A stretch of 64,000 nt of DNA from Pannonibacter phragmitetus DSM 14782 (GTDB taxonomy: Bacteria > Pseudomonadota > Alphaproteobacteria > Rhizobiales > Stappiaceae): positions 1 to 64,000 of the forward strand of contig NZ_KB908221.1 of NCBI RefSeq assembly GCF_000382365.1, given 5' to 3'. Positions 45,100-54,374 of this stretch are shown piece by piece. Both the position numbers and the translations under genes were made by a program. The notes under the pieces were generated by a model. That model did no database searches, was not told the origin of the DNA, and saw only the letters and a list, made by a program, of their open reading frames with translations. Within the stretch, counting starts at the first letter, position 1, and the number at the start of each line of letters is the position of its first letter.

Positions 45100-46425
45100 T
45101 CAGTTCGGGCAGGGCTCCGTACGGGCCGGCCAGGGAGCGTTCTTCTCGGTGTATTCCTTGGCGGCGGCCTCAAGCAGCGGACGCACGGCGTCCTTCATCG
45201 GCTCGATCCAGTCCGAAGCCTTCACCCACTTGGTGCCGTCCCACTCCTGAATGTAGACAGGGTGCGAACCGGTGTGATCCTCACAGGTGACCTTCATCGG
45301 ATGGGCGAAGCCGGACAGGCCGATTTCCTTCAGCCGCTCTTCGGAAAGTTCCAGCGCCTCAAGGCCGATACGGGCATCTGCACCGGTCAGAACCGTCTTG
45401 CCGGTCTTTTCCTGCGCGGTGCGGATGGCTTCGGCAATCAGCACGCCGTTCAGGACGCCGCGGTTGTAGAGAACGGTGCCGAAGTTGGCTTGGGTGGTCT
45501 GCGACTTGCCAGCATCGACGACCAGCTTCTTGATGTCGGCCAGTGCCGGATAGTCGGTGCCGAGGCCGGAGATGTTCAGCGCCTTGTAGCCTTTGGCACC
45601 GGCGCCACCGGCTGCGGCATCATCATCACCGCCGGACCACCACACGCCGATCATCTTGTCCATCGGGAAGCGGGTCTTGACAGCTTCCTTGATGGCGGTC
45701 GGGTTCATCGCGCCCCAGCCCCACATGATCACGTAATCCGGACGGTCGCGGCGAATGTTGAGCCACTGCGAGGACTGGTTCTGCATTTCCTTGGCCGGCA
45801 CCGGATACTGGGTGACATCGAAACCGTAGGTCTTTGACAGCTGCTCCAGCAGCGGCAGCGGCTCGCGGCCGAAACCGGCATCAAGGAAGATATAGCCGAT
45901 CTTCTTGCCCTTCAGCTTGTCCAGTCCGCCTTCCTGCTCGCCAATGTACTTGATGACCACGGAGAGGCCGTCCCAGTAGGTGTCCGGCACGTTGAAGACC
46001 CAGGGGAAGGTGTTGCCGATGGCTGCAGCCGACAGGCCATAGCCCATGGACAGAACCGGAATCTTGTCGACACCGGCTTTCGGAATGATCTGCAGCGTCG
46101 TGCCGGTGTTATACGGGTTGTACATCAGGGCGCCCTTACCCTTGGTCGCCTCGTAGCACTCCATGCCCTTCTGCGGATCATAACCCGTCTCGCACTCTTC
46201 AAGGATGACCTTGACGCCGCCGATGCCGCCATCGCGCTCGTTCAGCATCTGCAGATAGTCATACATGCCATTGGCGATGTGGATGCCAGAGCCCGCAAAG
46301 GCGCCGGTGCGGTAGGTGAGCAGCGGGATATAGTTGCCTTCCGCAGCTGCGGCCGTGTGGGCGGCGAAGGGCGCGGCGCCCCCCAGCGCAAGTGCGGTAC
46401 CCAATGCGATTGCCTTGAAGTTCAT
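45100..46425 (-). CDS. Liv-type ABC transporter periplasmic binding protein
   Basis: About 441 residues with signal peptide KAIALGTALALGGAAPFAAHTAAAA and a type-1 periplasmic binding fold (Peripla_BP_6): YIPLLTYRTGAFAGSGIHIANGMYDYL, VILEECETGYDPQKGMECYEA, WVFNVPDTYWDGLSVVIKYI. The length and the GYDPQKGMECYE segment set it apart from true leucine/isoleucine/valine binders and match those found next to acyl-CoA ligases. Two cysteines in the mature part (ECETG, EDHTG region upstream of 'CEDH') may form a disulphide. GGAGG before the ATG. In the operon between livM and livF. Confidence 0.92.
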   Translation of the reverse strand: MNFKAIALGTALALGGAAPFAAHTAAAAEGNYIPLLTYRTGAFAGSGIHIANGMYDYLQMLNERDGGIGGVKVILEECETGYDPQKGMECYEATKGKGALMYNPYNTGTTLQIIPKAGVDKIPVLSMGYGLSAAAIGNTFPWVFNVPDTYWDGLSVVIKYIGEQEGGLDKLKGKKIGYIFLDAGFGREPLPLLEQLSKTYGFDVTQYPVPAKEMQNQSSQWLNIRRDRPDYVIMWGWGAMNPTAIKEAVKTRFPMDKMIGVWWSGGDDDAAAGGAGAKGYKALNISGLGTDYPALADIKKLVVDAGKSQTTQANFGTVLYNRGVLNGVLIAEAIRTAQEKTGKTVLTGADARIGLEALELSEERLKEIGLSGFAHPMKVTCEDHTGSHPVYIQEWDGTKWVKASDWIEPMKDAVRPLLEAAAKEYTEKNAPWPARTEPCPN

Positions 46426-46523
46426 GTTGCTTTCCTCCCAAAGAACGGCTGGCTTTCTGGTCCGCTTGCCTTTGTGTGTTGTGGCGGACGAAGGCTCCAG
46501 CCGGGTTTGTTTCCAGGTGGCCG

Positions 46524-47600
46524 TCAATACGGGAACGGCCACACCCGAAGCTTCTGCTTGCCGATCTGCCACAGCCGGGCGAGACCATGCGGTTCCACGA
46601 TCAGGAAGAAGATGATCAGCGCGCCCACGATCATGTGAGACAGATGCTGGATCGTCTCGGCCCCCACCTCGATACCCGTCATGGCCGGAATGGCACGCAG
46701 CACGACCGGCAGGATCCAGATGAAGGCAGCGCCCAGGAACGAGCCGCCGATGCTGCCCAGCCCGCCAAGGATGACCATGAACAGGATCTGGAACGACAGG
46801 GCGATGGAGTAGGACGAGGGTTCGGCCGCATTGAGCCAGAAGAACACCATCATCGCACCCGCCACGCCGCAGATGTAGGACGATACGGCGAAGGCCAGCA
46901 GCTTGGCCCGGAGCGGGCGGATGCCGATCAGTTCCGCCGCAATGTCCATGTCGCGGATCATCATCCAGGACCGGCCGATGCGGCCGCGGATCAGGTTCGA
47001 CACCAGCCCCGCAATGGCAAGCGTGATGCACAGCACGATGAAGTAGCGCGTCAGCGGTGTGGCCTCAGCCCCGGCAATGGTGATGCCGAACATGGTCCGG
47101 TGCGGGATCTCGATGGCGCCGGAGGCGTTGTAATTGTAGAGCCAGCCGATGCGGATGAAGCACCATTCCAGAAAGAACTGCGCTGCCAGCGTCGTCACCG
47201 CCAGATAGAGCCCCTTGATGCGCAGGCTCGGCAGGCCGAAGATCGCGCCGATGCCGGCCGAGAACACGCCCGACACCAGCACCAGCAGGATCACGTTCAC
47301 ATCCGGGAAGAGGGAGGTGAGCTTGTAGGCTGCATAGGCACCCACGCCCATGAAGGCGCCGGAGCCGAGGGAGAGCTGACCGGCAAAGCCCGTCAGCACG
47401 TTGAGCCCGATCGCCGCCAGCGAGAACACCAGGAACGGGATCATGATCGAGCTGAGAAAGAAGTCATTAGCCAGATAAGGAATTGCGACAAAGGCTGCAA
47501 AGATGAGGATCGCAATGCCGATCCGGTCCTGCCGGATCGGGAACAGCGCCTGATCCGCCTCGTAGCTCGTCTTGAACTGGCCTGCCTCACGGTAAAACAT
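46524..47600 (-). CDS. livM: Liv-type ABC transporter permease, LivM
   Basis: A 358-residue permease with about ten membrane helices. Characteristic LivM segments: LNVLTGFAGQLSLGSGAFMGVGAYAAY, LPSLRIKGLYLAVTTLAAQFFLEW, GRSWMMIRDMDIAAELIGI and ILGGLGSIGGSFLGAAFIWILP. Forms the channel with LivH. A short N-terminal extension (FYREAGQFKTSYEADQALFP) precedes the first helix, as in relatives from acyl-CoA-ligase-linked operons. Six bases separate it from livH upstream. Confidence 0.95.
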   Translation of the reverse strand: MFYREAGQFKTSYEADQALFPIRQDRIGIAILIFAAFVAIPYLANDFFLSSIMIPFLVFSLAAIGLNVLTGFAGQLSLGSGAFMGVGAYAAYKLTSLFPDVNVILLVLVSGVFSAGIGAIFGLPSLRIKGLYLAVTTLAAQFFLEWCFIRIGWLYNYNASGAIEIPHRTMFGITIAGAEATPLTRYFIVLCITLAIAGLVSNLIRGRIGRSWMMIRDMDIAAELIGIRPLRAKLLAFAVSSYICGVAGAMMVFFWLNAAEPSSYSIALSFQILFMVILGGLGSIGGSFLGAAFIWILPVVLRAIPAMTGIEVGAETIQHLSHMIVGALIIFFLIVEPHGLARLWQIGKQKLRVWPFPY

Positions 47601-47606
47601 GGGACC

Positions 47607-48560
47607 TCACACGCGCTCGATGATGCGTTCGCCGAAGAGACCTTGCGGACGGAACAGGAGGAAGATCAGGGCGATGATGTAGGCGAGCCAGGACTCGATG
47701 CCCCCGCCCACCAGCGGACCCCAGTAGATCTCGCCGAGCTTCTCGCCGAAGCCGATGATCAGCCCGCCGATGATGGCGCCGGGGATGGAGGTGAAGCCGC
47801 CAAGGATCAGAACGGGCAGCGCCTTGAAAGCAACGATCTCCAGCGCGAAGGACACGTCCGAACGCGCCCCCCACATGATGCCCGTCACCAGCGCCACGAT
47901 GCCGGCAGCAAACCAGACGATGGCCCAGATCTGGTTCAGCGAAATGCCGACCGAAAGCGCGGCCTGGTGGTCATCGGCCACCGCACGCAGTGCACGGCCG
48001 ATGCGGGTTTTGTTGAAGAAGATGCCAAGGCTTGCCACCATCAGCATGGCGATGACCGCAGCCGCAATGTCGATATGCTGGAGGATGACGAGGCCGCGCT
48101 CGCCAAACTCGATGGCGGTGGAGCCCGTCGGTAGCCACAGTTCTTCGGTGATCATCCGCTTCGGCTCGCCGCCGAAGATGAACTCGCCGAAACCGATGAG
48201 AAAGTAGGTCATGCCGATGGTCGCCATCAGCAGGATGATTTCCGGCTGGTTGACCAGCGGCCGCATCACCACCCGCTCGATGGTGTAGGCCAGAATGCCC
48301 ATCACACCGATGGTCAGCAGCAGCGCCAGAAACGCAGGAACCCCGTGCTCATAGAGCCCGACCAGCGTCAGCCCGGCGAACACCACCATGATGCCCTGCG
48401 CGAAGTTGAAGACGCCGGAGGCCTTGAAGATCAGCACGAAACCAAGGGCGATCAGGGCATAGAGAATGCCCGCCACGAAGCCTTCCCACAGCACCTGCAG
48501 CAGGAAATCCGGCTGATCGGCCATCTGCGCAAACGGCAGGATGAAAATATCATAGAGCAT
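47607..48560 (-). CDS. livH: Liv-type ABC transporter permease, LivH
   Basis: A 317-residue permease with about eight membrane helices. Seen: LYALIALGFVLIFKASGVFNFAQGIMVVFAGLTLVGL (the conserved NFAQG turn), GRALRAVADDHQAALSVGISLNQIW and ALPVLILGGFTSIPGAIIGGLIIGFGEKLGE. Slightly longer than amino-acid LivH. Lies between livG (11 bases upstream) and livM (six bases downstream). Confidence 0.95.
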   Translation of the reverse strand: MLYDIFILPFAQMADQPDFLLQVLWEGFVAGILYALIALGFVLIFKASGVFNFAQGIMVVFAGLTLVGLYEHGVPAFLALLLTIGVMGILAYTIERVVMRPLVNQPEIILLMATIGMTYFLIGFGEFIFGGEPKRMITEELWLPTGSTAIEFGERGLVILQHIDIAAAVIAMLMVASLGIFFNKTRIGRALRAVADDHQAALSVGISLNQIWAIVWFAAGIVALVTGIMWGARSDVSFALEIVAFKALPVLILGGFTSIPGAIIGGLIIGFGEKLGEIYWGPLVGGGIESWLAYIIALIFLLFRPQGLFGERIIERV

Positions 48561-48571
48561 CGCCGTCCCCC

Positions 48572-49402
48572 TTAATGCGCCACGCCGAGATAGGCGTCGA
48601 TGACTTCCTGACTGGCCTGCACCTCGGCAGGGGGGCCATCGGCGATCTTCTTGCCGTAGTCGAGCACGACCACCCGGTCGGACAGATCCATGACCACACC
48701 CATGTCATGCTCGATGAGGGCGATGGTGGTGCCGAACTGCTGGTTCACATCAAGGATGAAGCGGCTCATGTCCTCCTTCTCCTCAAGGTTCATGCCGGCC
48801 ATCGGCTCGTCGAGCAGCAGAAGCTCCGGCTCCATGGCCAGTGCCCGGCCCAGTTCCACCCGCTTCTGCAGGCCATAGGGCAGCTTGCCCACCGGCGTCT
48901 TGCGGATGGCCTGGATCTCCAGAAAGTCGATGATGTCCTCGACCTTGCGGCGGTGCTCGATTTCCTCGTCCCGCGCCGGGCCGTAATGCAGGAGCTGCCA
49001 GAAGAAGTTGCGGTGCATCTTCAGCGAGCGGCCGGACATGATGTTGTCCAGCGTGCTCATGCCCTTGAACAGCGCCACATTCTGGAAAGTGCGGGCGATG
49101 CCCTGCGCCGCCGCATCATAGGGCCGCATCTTGCTGCGGGCCGTGCCCCTCCAGGTGATGGTGCCCTGCTGGGGATGGTAGAAGCCGTTGATGACATTGA
49201 GCATCGACGTCTTGCCCGCCCCGTTGGGACCGATGATGGCGCGGATCTCGCCCTTGCGGATGTCGAAGGAGATGTTGGTGATCGCCTTCACACCGCCGAA
49301 GGACAGCGAGACATTGTCCACCTTCAGCAGCACTTCGGGAGCAGGTTCGGCTCTGGCCGCCGGTTCGGCAGCAGGCAGGCTGGTTGCTGTCACGGCATTC
49401 AT
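48572..49402 (-). CDS. livG: Liv-type ABC transporter ATPase, LivG
   Basis: A 276-residue ATPase: SLSFGGVKAITNISFDIRKGE start, Walker A GPNGAGKTS, LivG-specific ARTFQNVALFKGMSTLDNIM, signature LPYGLQKRVELGRAL and Walker B LLLLDEPMAGMN. The signature has LPYG in place of the canonical LSGG, acceptable in LivG proteins. Its start overlaps the stop of the acyl-CoA-ligase-like gene by four bases (translational coupling). Confidence 0.95.
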   Translation of the reverse strand: MNAVTATSLPAAEPAARAEPAPEVLLKVDNVSLSFGGVKAITNISFDIRKGEIRAIIGPNGAGKTSMLNVINGFYHPQQGTITWRGTARSKMRPYDAAAQGIARTFQNVALFKGMSTLDNIMSGRSLKMHRNFFWQLLHYGPARDEEIEHRRKVEDIIDFLEIQAIRKTPVGKLPYGLQKRVELGRALAMEPELLLLDEPMAGMNLEEKEDMSRFILDVNQQFGTTIALIEHDMGVVMDLSDRVVVLDYGKKIADGPPAEVQASQEVIDAYLGVAH

Positions 49403-51384
49403 TCTGCAGCCTCCCGTATGGCCTGCACCGGGGCGTGCGGCGTCATGTCCCTGATCTCGACCGTGGCCTCGATGACGCCCGTGCGGCCGTCCTCGAAGGT
49501 CACTTCAGTGCGCACATGGCGCGAGGTGGAACCGTCATAAAGCCCTTCGATCAGCGGGGCATAGCGTTCTGCGATGAAGGAGCGGCGGACCTTCTGCGTA
49601 CGCGTCAGCTCGCCGTCATCCGCATCCAGCTCCTTGTGCAGGATGAGGAAGCGGTGGATCTGCGCACCCGCCATCATCGGCTCCGCCGCCAGATCCCGGT
49701 TCACCTGGTCCACATGCTGCTGGATCATCCGGTAGACGTCCGGATGGGCGGCAAGCTCCTGATAGCTGGCGTAATTGACGTTGTTGCGCTCCGCCCAGCT
49801 GCCCACCGCCGTCAGGTCGATGTTGAGGAACACGCCGGTGAAATCCCGCTCATTGCCGAAGGCCACCGCCTCCTTGATGTTGGGGAAGAACTTGAGCTTG
49901 TTCTCGATGTATTTCGGCGCGAACAGCGCACCGGTATTGAGCTTGCCCACATCCTTGGCGCGGTCGATGATCTTCAGGTGGCCGTTGGGGGCAATGAAGC
50001 CGGCGTCACCGGTAAAGACCCAGCCATCCTCCGTCTTGGTGGTGCGGGTGGCCTCGTCGTTCTTGTAATAGGCAACGAAGGTGCCCGGCGAGCGGTAGAG
50101 CACCTCGCCGTTTTCGGCGATCTTCAGCTCCACCTGCGGCGCGGGCTTGCCGACCGTATCGGCGAAGATCTCGCCATCCGGCTGCAGGGTGATGTAGACG
50201 CTGGCTTCCGTCTGGCCGTAGAGCTGCTTCAGATTGAGGCCGAGCGAGCGGTAGAAGCTGAAGATCTCCGGCCCGATGGCTTCACCCGCCGTGTAGCCGA
50301 CCTTCAGCCGGGTCAGGCCAATGCGGTTCTTCAGCGGGCCATAGACCAGAAGCTCGCCAAGGCCATAGAGCAGCCGGTCGCTCAGCGGCACCGGCTGGCC
50401 GTTGAGGATCTTTTCGCCCGACCGGCGGGCCACGCCCATGAAATAGTCGAACATGGCCTTCTTCATCCGGCCCGCGTCCTCCATGCGCACCATGATGCGG
50501 GTGAGCATGCTTTCGAAAACACGCGGGGGAGCGAAGAAATAGGTCGGTGCGATCTCCAGCCGGTCCAGATCCACCGTGTCGAGGCTTTCCGGGCAGTTGA
50601 CGCAGTAACCGGCCGTATAGGCCTGCGCCAGCGAGAACACGTGGTCGCCGATCCAGGCCAGCGGTAGATAGGCGAGGATGTCCTCGCTCTCGTCCAGCTT
50701 GTCGAAGGCATTGGCGTTGCGGGCCGAAATGACCAGATTGTCGAAGGACAGCATGACGCCCTTGGGGCGGCCAGTGGTGCCGGAGGTGTAGAGCATCACG
50801 GCAATGTCACTGCCCTTGCCCTGCGCCAGCCCCTCCTCCCAGGCGCTGACCGCCTTCGGATCTGCTGCCACATGCTGGCGGCCAAGATCCTGCACGCCGG
50901 TGAAGCTGAACAGGCGGCTGTGGTCATAGTCGCGCAGGCCGCGCGGATCATCATAGATCACGGCATTCAGGCTCGGCACGGTCTCCGCCATGGAGAGAAG
51001 CTTGTCGACCTGCTCCTGATCTTCCACAACTGCAAAGCGAACTTCGGCATGACCCAGAACATAGGCCATTTCTTCTGCGACGGAGTCTGCATAGACCGGA
51101 ACCGGGATGGCGCCGAGCGCCTGCGCTGCCACCATCGACCAGTAAAGCCGGGGTCTGTTGGCGCCAACAATGGCGATCTTGTCGCCTGCCTTCAAGCCAA
51201 TTCTGCCCAGGCCGATTGAAAATCTGCGCGTTTCGTCAAGAACTTCTGCCCAGGTCCAGCTTTGCCAGATACCAAGGTCCTTCTCCCGCACTGCAGTACG
51301 GGATCCGAGTTCTTTCGCATTGCACAAGAGAATCTTCGGAAAGGTGTCGGCACCTTCCCTCGCAGCGCTGGTCAATCTTGCCAT
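49399..51384 (-). CDS. long-chain acyl-CoA synthetase-like AMP-forming ligase
   Basis: About 661 residues of the AMP-binding superfamily. Motifs: DIAVMLYTSGTTGRPKGVMLS (P-loop-like), LKQLYGQTEASVYITL, EDGWVFTGDAGFIAPNGHLKIIDRAKDV and FAPKYIENKLKF. The nearly complete long-chain-type core lacks a membrane segment. It would activate a carboxylic acid as its CoA thioester. Size and the C-terminal ELDADDGELTRTQKVRRSFI match ligases that head Liv-importer operons in alpha- and betaproteobacteria. ATG at 51384 has GGAGGG at usable distance; a GTG at 51396 overlaps that site. First gene of the operon. Confidence 0.92.
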   Translation of the reverse strand: MARLTSAAREGADTFPKILLCNAKELGSRTAVREKDLGIWQSWTWAEVLDETRRFSIGLGRIGLKAGDKIAIVGANRPRLYWSMVAAQALGAIPVPVYADSVAEEMAYVLGHAEVRFAVVEDQEQVDKLLSMAETVPSLNAVIYDDPRGLRDYDHSRLFSFTGVQDLGRQHVAADPKAVSAWEEGLAQGKGSDIAVMLYTSGTTGRPKGVMLSFDNLVISARNANAFDKLDESEDILAYLPLAWIGDHVFSLAQAYTAGYCVNCPESLDTVDLDRLEIAPTYFFAPPRVFESMLTRIMVRMEDAGRMKKAMFDYFMGVARRSGEKILNGQPVPLSDRLLYGLGELLVYGPLKNRIGLTRLKVGYTAGEAIGPEIFSFYRSLGLNLKQLYGQTEASVYITLQPDGEIFADTVGKPAPQVELKIAENGEVLYRSPGTFVAYYKNDEATRTTKTEDGWVFTGDAGFIAPNGHLKIIDRAKDVGKLNTGALFAPKYIENKLKFFPNIKEAVAFGNERDFTGVFLNIDLTAVGSWAERNNVNYASYQELAAHPDVYRMIQQHVDQVNRDLAAEPMMAGAQIHRFLILHKELDADDGELTRTQKVRRSFIAERYAPLIEGLYDGSTSRHVRTEVTFEDGRTGVIEATVEIRDMTPHAPVQAIREAAE

Positions 51385-51637
51385 CGCGTCGTCCACCCTC
51401 CCAGGCGCCCCGTTTGCCAGGGTCGCGTTTTATCCCTCATGAAACGCCTTCCTCCCGAAGGGCCGCAAGCTCTTTCTTTGGAGGAGCCTGCGGATGTTTC
51501 ACCATGGGTTGCATTTGACGGTAGACCCGGTGCATTGCTCCAGTATGTTCAGACTGTGACGAATTGTTTCAGCGCCATCCTCCCTTCATCCGATGGCTGA
51601 CTGGTGTTCCCTGCTGCCTTCTGCCTAAACTCACGCC

Positions 51638-53626
51638 ATGACGATCAGCTCCGGCACCACCGAATATATCGACATGCTGCAGGCTGCCCTTGATCATGTG
51701 AATCAGGGCTTCTCGGTCTTCGATGCAAACCTGCAGCTTGTGGCCTGGAACAGGGGCCTTTGCGACATGCTGGACTTTCCGCCGGAACTGGCCCGGCGCG
51801 GCGCGCATCTGGCGGAGTTCCTGCGGGTCAACACGGAGCGCGGGGAATACGGCCCCGGTGATGTGGAAGGCAAGATCCAGCGGCGGCTGGAGCGGGCGCG
51901 CCAGTTCGTGCCGCATTATTTCGAGCGCATCCGCCCTAACGGCCAGGTGATCGCCGTGCGCGGCACGCCCCTGCCTCAGGGCGGGTTCGTCACCATTTAC
52001 ACCGACATCACCGAGGAACGGCGGCGGCAGGAAAAGCTGGAGCGGACCGTGGCCGAGCGCACCCGCGCCCTGCGCCAAAGCGAGGACTGGCTGCGCTTCG
52101 TCACCGACAACATCCCGGCTCTTGTGGCCTATATGGCCCCGGACACGGGCTCCGGAGCCGGCCCCGTCTTCCGTTTTGCCAACCGGCGCTATGCGGAATG
52201 GTTCGGCCATTCCATCGCGTCCATTGCGGGGAGAGCCGCCCGCGAAGTGCTGGGGGCAGAGCTTTTCACCGAATTGCAGCCGCAGATCGAGCATGCGTTC
52301 AGCGGCCATGCGGTGTCCTATGAGTACAGCCGCCGCAAGCAGACCGGCGAGCTGGCCTACATGCGCTCCACCCTCATTCCGGACATGACGGTGGACCGGC
52401 GCACGCTGGGCGTTTTCGTGCTGTCGCTGGATGCCACGGAGCAAAAGCGCAACGAGGCGGCCCTCGCCCAATCGCAGCGCATGGATGCGGTCGGCAAGCT
52501 GACCGGCGGGCTGGCGCATGACTTCAACAATCTGCTCGCCATCCTGATGGGCAATCTCCTCAGCCTGAAGCGCAAGGGCAGTGAGGTGACGCCCGCCGAT
52601 GTGGAGGCCCACCTTGCCCCCATGCTGCAGGCGGCGCAGCGCGGGGCGGACCTGACGCAGCGCATGCTGGCCTTCAGCCGGGGCCAGTCCTCAGACCTGC
52701 AGACCGTGGAACTGGCACCGCTTCTGGCCAACACGGCGACATTGCTGCATGGCTCACTCCCCGGCACCATCAGCCTGTCCTTTGATCTTTCCGGCGAACG
52801 GCTGGTGGCGCGGGTGGACCCGGCGCAACTGGAGACGGCCATCGTCAACCTTGTCTTCAATGCGCGCGATGCCATGCCGGAAGGCGGCAGCATCACCGTC
52901 AGTCTGTCGCAGGAGCAGCTGGCGGAGCGCGATCTGCCCGGCACCGGCCTGAGCGCAGGCGCCCATGCCCGCATCAGCGTACGCGATACTGGCCAGGGCA
53001 TGGATGAAGCCACCCGGCAGCGGGCCTTCGAGCCTTTCTTCACGACAAAGCCCTTCGGCACCGGTTCCGGCCTTGGCCTGTCGATGGTCTATGGCCTTGC
53101 CCGGCAGGCGGGCGGGCATGCGGATATTTCCACCGCCCCCGGCGCAGGCACCACCGTGTCGCTGCTGCTGCCCCTCAGCGCCAGCACCGGCCCTTCCGGA
53201 ACGGGGGCCGAGGGCGCACAAAAGGCCCTTGCCATGGGCTGCGGTGAGCTGATCCTGCTGGTGGAGGATGAAGCAGCCGTGGCCGAAGCTGTTGCCCTGC
53301 AGATTCGCGACCTCGGCTACACAGTGCTGACGGCGGAAAGCCCGGCAGATGCCCTCGAGCTGGCGCAAGATGTTCGGGAAATCCGGGCCGTGCTGTCCGA
53401 TGTGGTGATGCCTGGCCAGATGAACGGGCTCGCCCTTGTGCGCCAGATCCGGCAGGGACGGCCGGACATCGGCATTGCGCTGATGAGCGGCTACGCCGAC
53501 TATGGTGCGCCTGCCGGCGGGACCTGCCAGAAGGCCGATGCCGCAGCTTTTCCGCTTCTGACCAAGCCCTTTGACATGGCGGCACTGTCTGAAACCTTGA
53601 GGAAGATCACCGCACATGACGCCTGA
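51638..53626 (+). CDS. hybrid sensor histidine kinase (PAS-PAS-HisKA-HATPase-receiver)
   Basis: About 662 residues, no membrane helices, so a cytoplasmic sensor. Parts: PAS_7 domain (about 8-125: LDHVNQGFSVFDANLQLVAWN), short coiled linker, second PAS (about 145-275: LRFVTDNIPALVAYM), HisKA with phospho-histidine in LTGGLAHDFNNLLAIL, HATPase with NLVFNARDAMP and GTGSGLGLSMVYGL, and a C-terminal receiver (aspartate in VLSDVVMPGQMNG, lysine in LLTKPFD). It would phosphorylate the OmpR-type regulator whose gene overlaps its end by 11 bases. Divergent from the Liv-CoA-ligase operon, convergent toward the TRAP genes. Confidence 0.93.
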   Translation: MTISSGTTEYIDMLQAALDHVNQGFSVFDANLQLVAWNRGLCDMLDFPPELARRGAHLAEFLRVNTERGEYGPGDVEGKIQRRLERARQFVPHYFERIRPNGQVIAVRGTPLPQGGFVTIYTDITEERRRQEKLERTVAERTRALRQSEDWLRFVTDNIPALVAYMAPDTGSGAGPVFRFANRRYAEWFGHSIASIAGRAAREVLGAELFTELQPQIEHAFSGHAVSYEYSRRKQTGELAYMRSTLIPDMTVDRRTLGVFVLSLDATEQKRNEAALAQSQRMDAVGKLTGGLAHDFNNLLAILMGNLLSLKRKGSEVTPADVEAHLAPMLQAAQRGADLTQRMLAFSRGQSSDLQTVELAPLLANTATLLHGSLPGTISLSFDLSGERLVARVDPAQLETAIVNLVFNARDAMPEGGSITVSLSQEQLAERDLPGTGLSAGAHARISVRDTGQGMDEATRQRAFEPFFTTKPFGTGSGLGLSMVYGLARQAGGHADISTAPGAGTTVSLLLPLSASTGPSGTGAEGAQKALAMGCGELILLVEDEAAVAEAVALQIRDLGYTVLTAESPADALELAQDVREIRAVLSDVVMPGQMNGLALVRQIRQGRPDIGIALMSGYADYGAPAGGTCQKADAAAFPLLTKPFDMAALSETLRKITAHDA

Positions 53627-54359
53627 GACGCCCGGCACCGGAAGCAGCACAACAGCCACGTCCGGGCTGGTTTACATCTGCGATGACGAGGCGGAGATCT
53701 GTTCCATTCTGGCCAGCACCCTGGAGGTCTACGGCTTCCGCTCGGTCTGCTTCCAGCAGGCGGGCAAGATGCTTGCCATGATGGACCAGCAGCTGCCCGA
53801 CGCCTGCCTCATCGACCTTGGCCTGCCGGACATGGACGGCATGAGCCTCATCAACGAGATCCGCAAACGCACCTCCCTGCCCGTCATCGTGCTCTCCGCC
53901 CGCAGCCACTCCTCCGACCGGGTGATGGGGCTGGAGATGGGGGCAGACGATTATGTGGTGAAGCCCTTCGACCCGCGCGAGATCGTGGCGCGGCTGCGCT
54001 CCGTGCTGCGCCGCTCGTCCGAGCGTCAGACTGCAGCTCCCGGCAAGGGCAATGCCGCCCGCTTTGCCGGCTGGACCTTTCATCCCGGCGCCCTGCGCCT
54101 CGTCTCTCCCTCGGGCGAGGAGACGTTCCTCTCCACCGGCGAAGCAACGCTGCTGGAGGCCCTGCTGCGGGCGCCCAAGCGCGTGCTCTCGCGTGACTAC
54201 CTGCTGGAGCACGGCGGCCGCGACGACAGCCTCGACCGCTCCATCGACGTGCGCATCTCCCGCATCCGCAAGAAGCTGGCGACCGAATCCGATACGCCCC
54301 TCATCCGCACCATTTACGGCTCGGGCTACATGCTGACGGCACAGGTGGACTGGGCGTAA
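53616..54359 (+). CDS. OmpR-family response regulator
   Basis: A 247-residue regulator. Receiver domain (about 16-135) with YICDDEAEICSIL acidic pair, acceptor aspartate in CLIDLGLPDMDGM, and YVVKPFDPREIV; winged-helix trans_reg_C domain (about 145-245) with YLLEHGGRDDSLDRSIDVRISRIRKKL and IRTIYGSGYML. Overlaps the hybrid kinase gene by 11 bases, so they are a cognate pair. It ends 15 bases before the stop of the convergent TRAP gene. Targets may include the TRAP operon or the divergent Liv operon; context does not decide. Confidence 0.94.
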   Translation: MTPETPGTGSSTTATSGLVYICDDEAEICSILASTLEVYGFRSVCFQQAGKMLAMMDQQLPDACLIDLGLPDMDGMSLINEIRKRTSLPVIVLSARSHSSDRVMGLEMGADDYVVKPFDPREIVARLRSVLRRSSERQTAAPGKGNAARFAGWTFHPGALRLVSPSGEETFLSTGEATLLEALLRAPKRVLSRDYLLEHGGRDDSLDRSIDVRISRIRKKLATESDTPLIRTIYGSGYMLTAQVDWA

Positions 54360-54374
54360 TGCCCTGCGCGGGCT

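Noticed and set aside
45100..47031. One long leftward protein of about 643 residues covering the binding-protein gene and part of livM
   Set aside because: The first 200 codons are a shadow of livM in another frame; a strong GGAGG and a signal peptide place the true start at 46425.
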